Of a stretch of 30,518 nt of DNA, positions 1 through 5,477 are shown one piece after another. The stretch lies in the NCBI GenBank assembly GCA_035247945.1, contig DATFHX010000012.1:1-30518 (forward strand). Reading direction: 5' to 3'. The stretch's first letter is position 1. Each line of letters starts with the position of its first letter. The stretch is from DATFHX01 sp035247945 (lineage in GTDB: Bacteria; Patescibacteriota; Saccharimonadia; Saccharimonadales; Saccharimonadaceae). The notes below the pieces were generated by a model. That model did no database searches and was not told the origin of the DNA. It saw only the letters and a program-made list of their open reading frames with translations. The translations under genes and the position numbers were made by a program.

Positions 1-1392
1 GTTAGCCTTGAAATGATCGCCCGCATTAGCGAAGTTCTCTCTAGCAATATTGTCACCCTTAACCACACTGGCAAGATTAACTTCCGCATCCATGGTGGCC
101 AGAAACTTTCCGGGAGCATTGAGGTAAAGACAAGTAAGAACGCTGCAGTTGGACTCCTCTGCGCAGCGCTGCTTAATAAGGGCAAAACAACCCTTCGTCG
201 GGTTGCTCGCATTGAAGAGGTTAACCGTATCATCGAGGTGCTTCAGAGCATCGGTGTTAAAACTCGTTGGATTGGTGACAGTAGTGATCTTGAGATCATC
301 CCCCCAAAGCGCCTTGAGCTTGAAAAAATGGATGTTGCCGCCGCAAAGCGCACCCGTACAGTTATCATGTTCCTCGGTCCACTCCTTCACCAATATGACG
401 ATTTCAAGCTCCCGTTTGCAGGTGGCTGTAATCTTGGAACACGTACCGTGGAGCCGCACCTCGTTGGTCTCTCTGCCTTTGGTATGGATGTGGTTGCGAA
501 GCCAAACACCGATTACTACCACGCAACCGTAAAAGAAAAGAAAGTCGAAAAGACAATCCTTCTTACTGAGCGTGGAGACACCGTAACGGAGAACGTTATT
601 ATGGCAGCCGCACTCTATGACGGCGTTGTTACGATCCGTAACGCCAGCCCTAATTACATGGTTCAGGATGTCTGCTTCTTCCTTGAGAAACTTGGCGTAA
701 AGATTGAAGGTATTGGTACAACCACCCTTACTATTCATGGTAAGAAGAAAATTGACCAGACAGTCGAATACTACCCAAGTGAAGACCCTATCGAGGCGAT
801 GAGTCTTGTTGCGGCCGGTATCGTAACAGATTCTGAAATTACCATCGAACGCGCCCCTATTGAATTTATCGAGCTCGAGCTTGCCGTCCTTACCGGCATG
901 GGTCTTGAATATGAAATGAGTGATGAATACACCGCACGCAACAAGAAGACTCGCCTCGTCGATATTCATCTCAAGCATTCAACACTCCATGCACCAAAAG
1001 ATAAGCTCCACAGCATGCCATTCCCTGGTATCAATATGGATAACCTTCCATTCATGGGACTTATCGCTACCGTTGCCCACGGACGCACCCTCGTACACGA
1101 CTGGTCGTACGAAAACCGAGCCATTTACTTTACCGAGCTTACAAAGCTCAATGCAAATGTCGAACTTGTCGATCCACACCGCGTCTACATTACTGGCCCA
1201 ACAAAGTGGAAGGCGTCTGATGTCATTGCACCTCCAGCACTCCGCCCTTCTGTTGTTATTATGCTAGCCATGCTCGCAGCCCCAGGTACTTCGACCCTTC
1301 GAGATGTTTACTCGATTAACCGTGGCTATGAAGATTTCGCCAACCGGCTAAACACGCTCGGCGCTAAGATTGAAACAATTCGCGAGATTTAA
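1..1392 (+). CDS. murA: UDP-N-acetylglucosamine 1-carboxyvinyltransferase (MurA), 5' partial, probable N-terminal HTH fusion
   Basis: MurA transfers enolpyruvate from PEP to UDP-GlcNAc, the first committed step of peptidoglycan synthesis in the cytoplasm. Counting from the ATG at 13, the Lys-Asn pair of the active site is K42-N43 (SKNAAVGLLCAALL), the PEP-binding cysteine is C139 in FAGGCNLGTR, and the FPGINMDN and INRGYEDF motifs follow in the usual order. Length matches the family plus about 20 extra residues. The ATG at 13 has no ribosome site and the frame stays open to base 1 (V-S-L-E before the Met). The run SLEMIARISEVLSSNIVTL resembles the last helices of an Xre/Cro domain, so the gene probably begins upstream as an HTH-MurA fusion. 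The MurA call is very sure; the fusion is inference. Confidence 0.95.
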   Translation, partial: VSLEMIARISEVLSSNIVTLNHTGKINFRIHGGQKLSGSIEVKTSKNAAVGLLCAALLNKGKTTLRRVARIEEVNRIIEVLQSIGVKTRWIGDSSDLEIIPPKRLELEKMDVAAAKRTRTVIMFLGPLLHQYDDFKLPFAGGCNLGTRTVEPHLVGLSAFGMDVVAKPNTDYYHATVKEKKVEKTILLTERGDTVTENVIMAAALYDGVVTIRNASPNYMVQDVCFFLEKLGVKIEGIGTTTLTIHGKKKIDQTVEYYPSEDPIEAMSLVAAGIVTDSEITIERAPIEFIELELAVLTGMGLEYEMSDEYTARNKKTRLVDIHLKHSTLHAPKDKLHSMPFPGINMDNLPFMGLIATVAHGRTLVHDWSYENRAIYFTELTKLNANVELVDPHRVYITGPTKWKASDVIAPPALRPSVVIMLAMLAAPGTSTLRDVYSINRGYEDFANRLNTLGAKIETIREI

Positions 1393-1411
1393 TCTTAATC
1401 GGTTCTTCCTG

Positions 1412-1448
1412 TATAATCAAGGAGGCCGAAATCTACAGTCGTTAGGAG
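1412..1448 (+). promoter_or_regulatory. -10 box and ribosome site of the first high-GC cassette
   Basis: A perfect TATAAT lies at 1412-1417, 19 bases after the murA stop, and AGGAG lies at 1444-1448, 7 bases before the ATG at 1456. I see no good -35 at 17 bp. The leader also holds AGGAGG at 1420-1425 with no start codon at a usable distance. Confidence 0.6.
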
Positions 1449-1455
1449 CAAAGGC

Positions 1456-1797
1456 ATGGCTGCCGCACAACAGGATATCCTCCGAGAAGTCCTTGGGCTT
1501 CTGCAGAACTTCCCGCACTACGAAGTTGGCATCCGACCCGAGAACTCGGGACACTTCGGCAAGGTTGTCAGGTCTGCACGTGTCGAGGCCAACAGCTTCA
1601 CCGTGGATACCGACGCCGGAGCGCTCTCCATCGAGTTCGACGAGGTTCAGATCCTTCCTGAACCCGGCGCCGGTGTCATCAGCTTCAGCAAAAATGGAAG
1701 GAGCGTGCTCCTCCTGAGTGTCACGCGCTTCTCCTCTTCCAGTAAGGAAGCGACGTACACCAAGCTCGTCCGCGAGGCGCTCAAACGGCTTGGGTAG
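1456..1797 (+). CDS. hypothetical protein, 113 aa, high-GC cassette gene
   Basis: I do not recognise this family. It is a soluble protein without signal peptide or membrane segment. It has a charged N-terminal helix (AAAQQDILREVLGLLQNF), a central part predicted to be beta-rich (VVRSARVEANSFTVDTDAG) and a C-terminal helix (YTKLVREALKRLG). The start is fixed by AGGAG seven bases upstream. Third codon positions are mostly G or C, unlike murA before it and the pilin after it. The gene has its own -10 box and ends in a strong terminator, so it behaves as a free-standing cassette. Acquisition by transfer is inferred from composition only. Confidence 0.75.
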   Translation: MAAAQQDILREVLGLLQNFPHYEVGIRPENSGHFGKVVRSARVEANSFTVDTDAGALSIEFDEVQILPEPGAGVISFSKNGRSVLLLSVTRFSSSSKEATYTKLVREALKRLG

Positions 1798-1840
1798 GCC
1801 CCGACCGGTCGGGTTCTACGAAGTATGTAGATGAGCATCA

Positions 1841-1882
1841 GTCCTGCTCGCAGTATCACTGCGAGCAGGACACTTCTTTTTT
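1841..1882 (+). terminator. strong intrinsic terminator
   Basis: A perfect 13-bp stem (1841-1853 with 1859-1871) with a 5-nt loop is followed by a T6 run at 1877-1882. It ends the 1456 gene and faces the 3' end of the converging pilin gene. A separate perfect 14-nt palindrome (CCCGACCGGTCGGG) lies at 1800-1813 just after the stop codon. Confidence 0.9.
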
Positions 1883-1899
1883 AAGCTAATGTAGTTACT

Positions 1900-2505
1900 T
1901 TATGTTTCTGGCGATGGCATACTAATCATACACATCGTCGTTCCAGATGCTGGATCTTGTTCAAGGTAGCCCGATGAATTTGGCTTCGATTGATAGTTCT
2001 GCCATGAACCTCCGACATTACCTTGCAGCTTACACGGCTGCTTGTCATCGAGGAAATAGACAAGATAATATTGACTTGGCACGCCGTCGAGTGTCGCTGC
2101 GGTTTGCTTAAAGAGAGTAAGGTTGCGCCTACAGCTATACTGGTCGTTATACATCGTGTGGCAACGGTTATCTATCTTCGGTAGCGCCGTCATAGTACCC
2201 CTTAAGGCGGTTTCTACAGCCGCATAGCCAACACCACCCGAATAACACCCACCCGTTGCATAATCCGCCGCCATACCAACGCAGAATGTACCACCTGCCG
2301 GATAGGCATTATTCTGATTAAAGTACTGCAAAAGACCACTACGATATTGGTCTACAGTCGTTTCAAATGCAGCCGCACGTGCACGCTGCTGCACTCCGTT
2401 ATATGACACGATTCCGATCGTCGCGAGAATAGCGATTATAACGATCACGACAAGAAGTTCCACTATTGTGAATCCACGTTCTTTCTGATTTTGGAAAGTA
2501 TTCAT
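1900..2505 (-). CDS. type IV pilin-like protein (prepilin N-terminal methylation domain)
   Basis: The N-terminus carries the class III signal: a short basic leader ending ERG, then the cleavage site G^FTIVE with Glu at +5, and a hydrophobic helix (LLVVIVIIAILATIGIVSYN). It is thus exported, processed by a PilD-type peptidase and packed into a pilus or pseudopilus. The 201-aa length suits a major or minor pilin. The C-terminal globular domain has several Cys (FCVGM, GGCYSGG, NRCHTM, YSCRR, PCKLQ, TMCMIS) that could form disulfides. No peptidase, ATPase or other pilin gene is nearby, so the assembly machinery must lie elsewhere. Codon use is host-like. Confidence 0.9.
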   Translation of the reverse strand: MNTFQNQKERGFTIVELLVVIVIIAILATIGIVSYNGVQQRARAAAFETTVDQYRSGLLQYFNQNNAYPAGGTFCVGMAADYATGGCYSGGVGYAAVETALRGTMTALPKIDNRCHTMYNDQYSCRRNLTLFKQTAATLDGVPSQYYLVYFLDDKQPCKLQGNVGGSWQNYQSKPNSSGYLEQDPASGTTMCMISMPSPET

Positions 2506-2578
2506 GCTTATTCTTATTATTGCCTACATGACAGTAAAAATCCATACGTGGACCCCTTTCACGTTTGGTAGTTTGTGG

Positions 2579-2584
2579 TATAAT
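2579..2584 (+). promoter_or_regulatory. -10 box of tRNA-His
   Basis: TATAAT lies 12 bases before the first tRNA base. TTTCAC at 2557-2562 is a possible weak -35 with 16-bp spacing. Confidence 0.6.
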
Positions 2585-2596
2585 ACGAGAGTATTT

Positions 2597-2674
2597 GGCG
2601 AATGTAGCTCATCTGGTTAGAGCGTCGGGTTGTGGTTCCGAAGGTAGTGGGTTCGATCCCCATCATTCGCCCCA
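2597..2674 (+). tRNA. tRNA-His (GTG)
   Basis: A full cloverleaf is visible. The 7-bp acceptor pairs 2598-2604 with 2664-2670, and the extra G-1 (2597) typical of tRNA-His faces C73 (2671). The anticodon stem TCGGG/TCCGA closes the loop TTGTGGT, giving anticodon GTG. CCA is encoded at 2672-2674. Confidence 0.97.
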
Positions 2675-2686
2675 AGATGTTATTAG

Positions 2687-2713
2687 AAAAAGACCTCAAC
2701 GAGGTCTTTTTCA
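2687..2713 (+). terminator. terminator of tRNA-His
   Basis: An 11-bp stem (2687-2697 with 2701-2711) with the three-base loop AAC runs into T5. The A-tract on the left arm could make it work in both directions. Confidence 0.85.
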
Positions 2714-2783
2714 TTTAGATAAGAGCAAAACAAAAAGCCCTACTCACATCTCAACTCAAATAGGAGATGTTTTCAGGCATGTT

Positions 2784-2831
2784 GCCCGAAAGAGACGGAC
2801 CGATCTTCGATCCTCTTCTACTCTTTCGGGC
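2784..2831. terminator. long hairpin at the 3' end of the 2848-3255 gene
   Basis: GCCCGAAAGAG (2784-2794) pairs perfectly with 2821-2831, and flanking ATGT/ACAT extends the stem past a bulge. An inner GATC-TTC-GATC hairpin sits in the loop. No T-run follows on the minus strand, so this may be an mRNA 3' end or a cassette border rather than a classical terminator. Confidence 0.6.
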
Positions 2832-2847
2832 ACATCGGATGTTGACT

Positions 2848-3255
2848 CTACATTCCCTTCTTCACGTAGTCGGTGATGATCTGGATGATCTTGTCGGCCT
2901 CGTCCGGATCGACACCGATCGCCGTCAGCATGAGGGGTAGGTTGACGAACTGGAGCAACCCCATGAGCACAGACGGAAGGAACTCCACAAGCCCCTTTGT
3001 ATCGATCGCCTCGTGCATGAGAACGAGCGTCTGCCTGGTGACGTCCTCACGAAGTGGCGTCGTCACCGTGGAGGCGAAGTCTCGCACCGCCTTCTCGTTT
3101 TCGCTCGTCGGGTTGGCGAGTGCCCTTAGACGAAGGTCGTTGAGCTTGATCTCCTCCGCTGCATAGCTCTTGCGAGCATTGAGAAGGTTTGCAAGCGCAT
3201 GACGCTGCTCCTTACTCAGATCCCTGAGAGATCCGGGGATATCTCCGATTCCCAC
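2848..3255 (-). CDS. hypothetical protein, 135 aa, high-GC cassette gene
   Basis: Family not recognised. The predicted structure is almost all helical: a charged N-terminal region (SKEQRHALANLLNARKSYAAEE), a middle helix, and an amphipathic or hydrophobic segment (LVEFLPSVLMGLLQFVNLPLMLTAIGV) before an acidic DPDEADK tail. This could be a helical bundle or membrane-associated protein. The start is GTG, preceded by an in-frame TGA four codons upstream and a weak GGGA site seven bases away. A TATAAT on the minus strand at 3300-3305 is its likely -10. GC-rich third positions mark it as part of the same compositional group as its neighbours. Confidence 0.7.
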   Translation of the reverse strand: MGIGDIPGSLRDLSKEQRHALANLLNARKSYAAEEIKLNDLRLRALANPTSENEKAVRDFASTVTTPLREDVTRQTLVLMHEAIDTKGLVEFLPSVLMGLLQFVNLPLMLTAIGVDPDEADKIIQIITDYVKKGM

Positions 3256-3299
3256 TATTCAGTCCCATCTCTGTGGCTGCTATGAAGTGTGCAAAGTAT

Positions 3300-3347
3300 A
3301 TTATATCATCTTTTTTACATACGTACCCACCCGTGATACACTTATAT
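3300..3347. promoter_or_regulatory. divergent promoter region between two cassette genes
   Basis: On the minus strand TATAAT occupies 3300-3305, upstream of the GTG at 3255. On the plus strand TTTACA (3314-3319) and TACACT (3337-3342), 17 bp apart, could drive the 3380 gene. Assignments rest on consensus matching only. Confidence 0.45.
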
Positions 3348-3379
3348 ACGACCAACCCACACCGAAGGAGATGATGAAG

Positions 3380-3637
3380 GTGGGACTCGGTAAGAAGCTT
3401 GGCAAGCTCATGGGCCTTCCGACCAAAGAGGACCGGGACCTGATGGACCAGACGAGGGGACGCCTGCAGCTCATGGGCTACCCCACACCGCCAGCCGACG
3501 GCTTCCGCTCAATCCCGGGTGTCGTCGTCAAGGCCAGCTCGACCGCTGACCTTCTCGACGTCTTCGACACCGAAGACCGCTACATCGGCGCGATCAACGT
3601 CAACGACGGGGAGATCACCTTCGCACCGCGGCAGTAA
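3380..3637 (+). CDS. hypothetical protein, about 85 aa, high-GC cassette gene
   Basis: Family not recognised. The ribosome site AAGGAG (3365-3370) directly abuts ATG codons at 3371 and 3374, leaving spacers of 0 and 3 bases. The GTG at 3380 has a 9-base spacer and fits the GTG use of neighbouring cassette genes, so I chose it; either ATG would add two or three residues. The protein has a basic, Gly/Leu-rich N-terminus (GLGKKLGKLMGLPTKED) and a predicted beta-rich C-terminal part (SIPGVVVKASSTADLLDVFD, YIGAINVNDGEITFAPRQ). It is soluble with no signal peptide. The following long hairpin ends the unit. Confidence 0.7.
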   Translation: MGLGKKLGKLMGLPTKEDRDLMDQTRGRLQLMGYPTPPADGFRSIPGVVVKASSTADLLDVFDTEDRYIGAINVNDGEITFAPRQ

Positions 3638-3653
3638 TAACCGCAGGTGTTTC

Positions 3654-3698
3654 GCCCACAGAAACAGCCCACAGGCTTTAGTTTCTGTGGGCTGTTTC
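3654..3698 (+). terminator. long hairpin with two mutually exclusive pairings
   Basis: GAAACAGCCCACAG (3661-3674) pairs perfectly over 14 bp with 3685-3698. Alternatively GCCCACAGAAAC (3654-3665) pairs over 12 bp with 3681-3692. The arms overlap, so only one stem can form at a time. There is no T-run; the next gene's -35 starts two bases later. Confidence 0.7.
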
Positions 3699-3699
3699 A

Positions 3700-3728
3700 T
3701 TGACTTATTATCTATTTCATGATATAAT
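3700..3728 (+). promoter_or_regulatory. near-consensus promoter
   Basis: TTGACT (3700-3705) and TATAAT (3723-3728) are separated by exactly 17 bp. It is packed against the preceding hairpin and drives the secreted-protein gene at 3783. Confidence 0.85.
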
Positions 3729-3782
3729 TTAATTACAGCTATGCTCATTCTAGAGTGTAGCGTGAACCTAGGAGTTTCCGAA

Positions 3783-4424
3783 GTGAACACCGCCCACCGC
3801 TGGCTTCTTGGGCTGGCTGCCCTGTTCCTCCTCGCGCTGCCGGCCGCCGCGCTGACACCTGCCCCGATCGAGGGAGTACGCGTCGCAGCTACACCGACAC
3901 CGTCGAGCGATGCGTACAACCCGACCAAGGACGAGGTGCGCGACCAGATCTCGCGCATGCGCATCGCCCGGTCTCCCGAGCAGTTCGCCTGCCGCAGCTA
4001 CGAGACCTCGCTCACGCCCGAGACGACCATCCCGACCGCGAACGTGAACAGCATCATCAGCTTCGATCGTCACACCGGCGGGTACGAGGTGGTCGCGACC
4101 GACACGAGGAACCGGATCATCATCGGCTACAAGACCATCATCGAGCGTACGGCGTACAACACCTTCGTGATCGACCAGTACAACTGGTCCTATGCGAAGG
4201 GTGTGAAGCCGTACGCCGTCTTCGTCAAGCAGACCGACCGTGACGGCATCATCTACTGGGGTCGAACCAACCCGGTCACCAAGAACGGGGTTAGCACGCT
4301 CGGTCTGGACCGCGACGGAGACACAACAACTGTCTACATCGTCGCCACGGACACGCGCACCTGCGCGCCCGGAAGTGTCATCCTACCGTCATCGATGTGG
4401 GCACACGTCGCTCGCCTTCACTGA
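3783..4424 (+). CDS. secreted hypothetical protein, 213 aa, high-GC cassette gene
   Basis: Family not recognised. The GTG start at 3783 lies 8 bases after AGGAG (3770-3774); upstream codons would spoil the signal peptide. The N-terminus MNTAHRWLLG is followed by a hydrophobic stretch ending LPAAALTPAP, a Sec signal peptide with likely cleavage near AAA. A Pro/Thr/Ser linker (ATPTPSSDAYNPT) follows, then a mixed alpha/beta domain with two cysteines (QFACRSYE, TRTCAPGS) that could pair outside the cell. GC is the highest of the window by eye and third positions are nearly all G or C. It has its own near-consensus promoter and 3' hairpins. Confidence 0.8.
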   Translation: MNTAHRWLLGLAALFLLALPAAALTPAPIEGVRVAATPTPSSDAYNPTKDEVRDQISRMRIARSPEQFACRSYETSLTPETTIPTANVNSIISFDRHTGGYEVVATDTRNRIIIGYKTIIERTAYNTFVIDQYNWSYAKGVKPYAVFVKQTDRDGIIYWGRTNPVTKNGVSTLGLDRDGDTTTVYIVATDTRTCAPGSVILPSSMWAHVARLH

Positions 4425-4435
4425 TCTCCTAGCTC

Positions 4436-4505
4436 GTGGGCCGGTCACTGCACCATGTGTGCAGCTGACCAGCCCACAGAAAGCCCCCTTCAGAGGGGAT
4501 TTTTG
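4436..4505 (+). terminator. double hairpin terminator after the secreted-protein gene
   Basis: A long GC-rich hairpin spans 4436-4477 (GTGGGC/GCCCAC, GGTCA/TGACC and CTGCAC/GTGCAG arms with single-base bulges). A second small hairpin, CCCCT-TCAG-AGGGG, is followed by T5 at 4501-4504 and just before. The second looks like the actual intrinsic terminator. Confidence 0.75.
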
Positions 4506-4518
4506 TTATTATGAGCAT

Positions 4519-4947
4519 ATGCAGTATTTATACGATGGATACAACTACACCGTTGGATTTGAACGAGGCGAACAGCTCATTACTTCACTTACCGACTTTA
4601 TTAAAAAGCAGGACATCAAGGCAAGCTGGATAAATGGGCTTGGCGGATCTCAATGGGTCGAGCTTGGATTCTACAATCTCGACACTAAAGAATATCAGTG
4701 GAAACGGTTTAATGAGCTCATGGAGATCACATCGCTCCAAGGCAATATTGCTTGGATGGAAAATGAGCCTGTGATTCACATGCACGGTACTCTCAGTAGA
4801 GAAGACTATCAGGCAATTGGTGGGCATGTTCGAGAGCTTGAGGTTGGCGGTACCTGTGAGCTTCATCTTCATACTATCTTCGGAGATAGACTGCCACGTT
4901 CAAAAGACGCGACGACAGGATTGTCACTCCTTAGCCTTCCTAACTAG
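4519..4947 (+). CDS. PPC (DUF296)-domain protein
   Basis: At 142 aa the protein is a single PPC domain, known from plant and prokaryote proteins and often annotated as DNA-binding. The family pattern is visible: HMHGTLS (residues 87-93), GGHVRELEVGGTCELHLH (about 101-118), with His87, His89, His103, His116 and His118 as possible metal or trimer-interface residues. The start is the ATG at 4519, six bases after a TATTAT box (4507-4512), which implies a leaderless mRNA. Longer in-frame extension upstream runs through the terminator and is not credible. The target or ligand is unknown. Codon use returns to the host type here. Confidence 0.85.
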   Translation: MQYLYDGYNYTVGFERGEQLITSLTDFIKKQDIKASWINGLGGSQWVELGFYNLDTKEYQWKRFNELMEITSLQGNIAWMENEPVIHMHGTLSREDYQAIGGHVRELEVGGTCELHLHTIFGDRLPRSKDATTGLSLLSLPN

Positions 4948-5297
4948 CTATATGGGTTGTACCGCGACGGTGGTTCATGAAAGGCCGTCCGCGGTGTTGA
5001 AGTACGTGTTTGAGAACGAGGGAGACTCGAAATGTGACCTCGCGTATTCACTGGTGGCGCCTGTCGTGGGACATCCCCTCCTATCCCCGTGCGTGGGGTG
5101 ACGCTTTGGTGAATGTAACCCTGTCCGATATGCGAATTACCGTAGCGGGCGATTGACGAGCGATTTCGTTCAACATGGATCCGCTGATGGAAGGTCTGTC
5201 CGTTCGTTGATCCAATCGTATTCCCCTGTGACACCTGAGCATACCCACTTGAGTGGAATGGTTTTGGCTCTTCGCGGTGAAAGGGATCGTTGAACAT
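4944..5297 (-). CDS. doubtful 117-codon ORF in a structured region
   Basis: For: TATACT on the minus strand (5310-5315) lies 12 bases before the ATG, similar to real gene starts here, and its stop shares a CTAG with the convergent PPC gene. Against: the product is very rich in Ser, Thr, Arg, His and Pro, has one Leu and one Lys, and has no hydrophobic core. The DNA has many complementary segments: ACCGCG/CGCGGT around GACGG/CCGTC near 4960-5000, TCCCC/GGGGA near 5080, ATTCAC/GTGAAT, GGATC/GATCC near 5175-5215 and GTTCAAC/GTTGAAC framing 5168-5295. It could therefore be a noncoding RNA gene instead. I found no tmRNA, RNase P or SRP signature. No function is proposed. Confidence 0.35.
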   Translation of the reverse strand: MFNDPFHREEPKPFHSSGYAQVSQGNTIGSTNGQTFHQRIHVERNRSSIARYGNSHIGQGYIHQSVTPRTGIGGDVPRQAPPVNTRGHISSLPRSQTRTSTPRTAFHEPPSRYNPYS

Positions 5298-5309
5298 GGT
5301 TATGGTTCT

Positions 5310-5334
5310 AGTATACGGTAGTTTCTGTTATAAT
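5310..5334. promoter_or_regulatory. back-to-back -10 boxes
   Basis: TATACT on the minus strand (5310-5315) points into the 4944-5297 region. TATAAT on the plus strand (5329-5334) lies 11 bases before tRNA-Gly. Confidence 0.6.
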
Positions 5335-5345
5335 ACATAAAGTTC

Positions 5346-5420
5346 GCGGGCGTCGTATAATGGCTAATATACCTGCCTTCCAAGCAAGTGATGCGAGTTC
5401 GATTCTCGCCGCCCGCACCA
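5346..5420 (+). tRNA. tRNA-Gly (TCC)
   Basis: Acceptor GCGGGCG pairs with CGCCCGC, the T-arm is GCGAG-TTCGATT-CTCGC, and CCA is encoded. The anticodon loop CTTCCAA gives anticodon TCC. The anticodon stem CCTGC/GCAAG carries one C-A mismatch at the second pair. Confidence 0.95.
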
Positions 5421-5430
5421 GAATTGATAT

Positions 5431-5462
5431 AAAAAGAAACCAGAATGCTCTGGTTTCTTTTT
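5431..5462. terminator. bidirectional terminator
   Basis: A 13-bp stem (5431-5443 with 5450-5462) with A5 and T5 ends serves tRNA-Gly on one strand and the converging surface-protein gene on the other. Confidence 0.9.
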
Positions 5463-5477
5463 ATTCTTGAATAAATG

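Noticed and set aside
1370..1717. 115-codon plus-strand ORF overlapping murA and the 1456 gene
   Set aside because: Out of frame with the better supported 1456 gene, which has a ribosome site and a matching terminator.
4948..5345. tmRNA, RNase P RNA or SRP RNA
   Set aside because: No tRNA-like ends, no tag reading frame, no P4 signature (GAGGAAAGU) and no GGAAG/GNRA SRP apex could be found on either strand.
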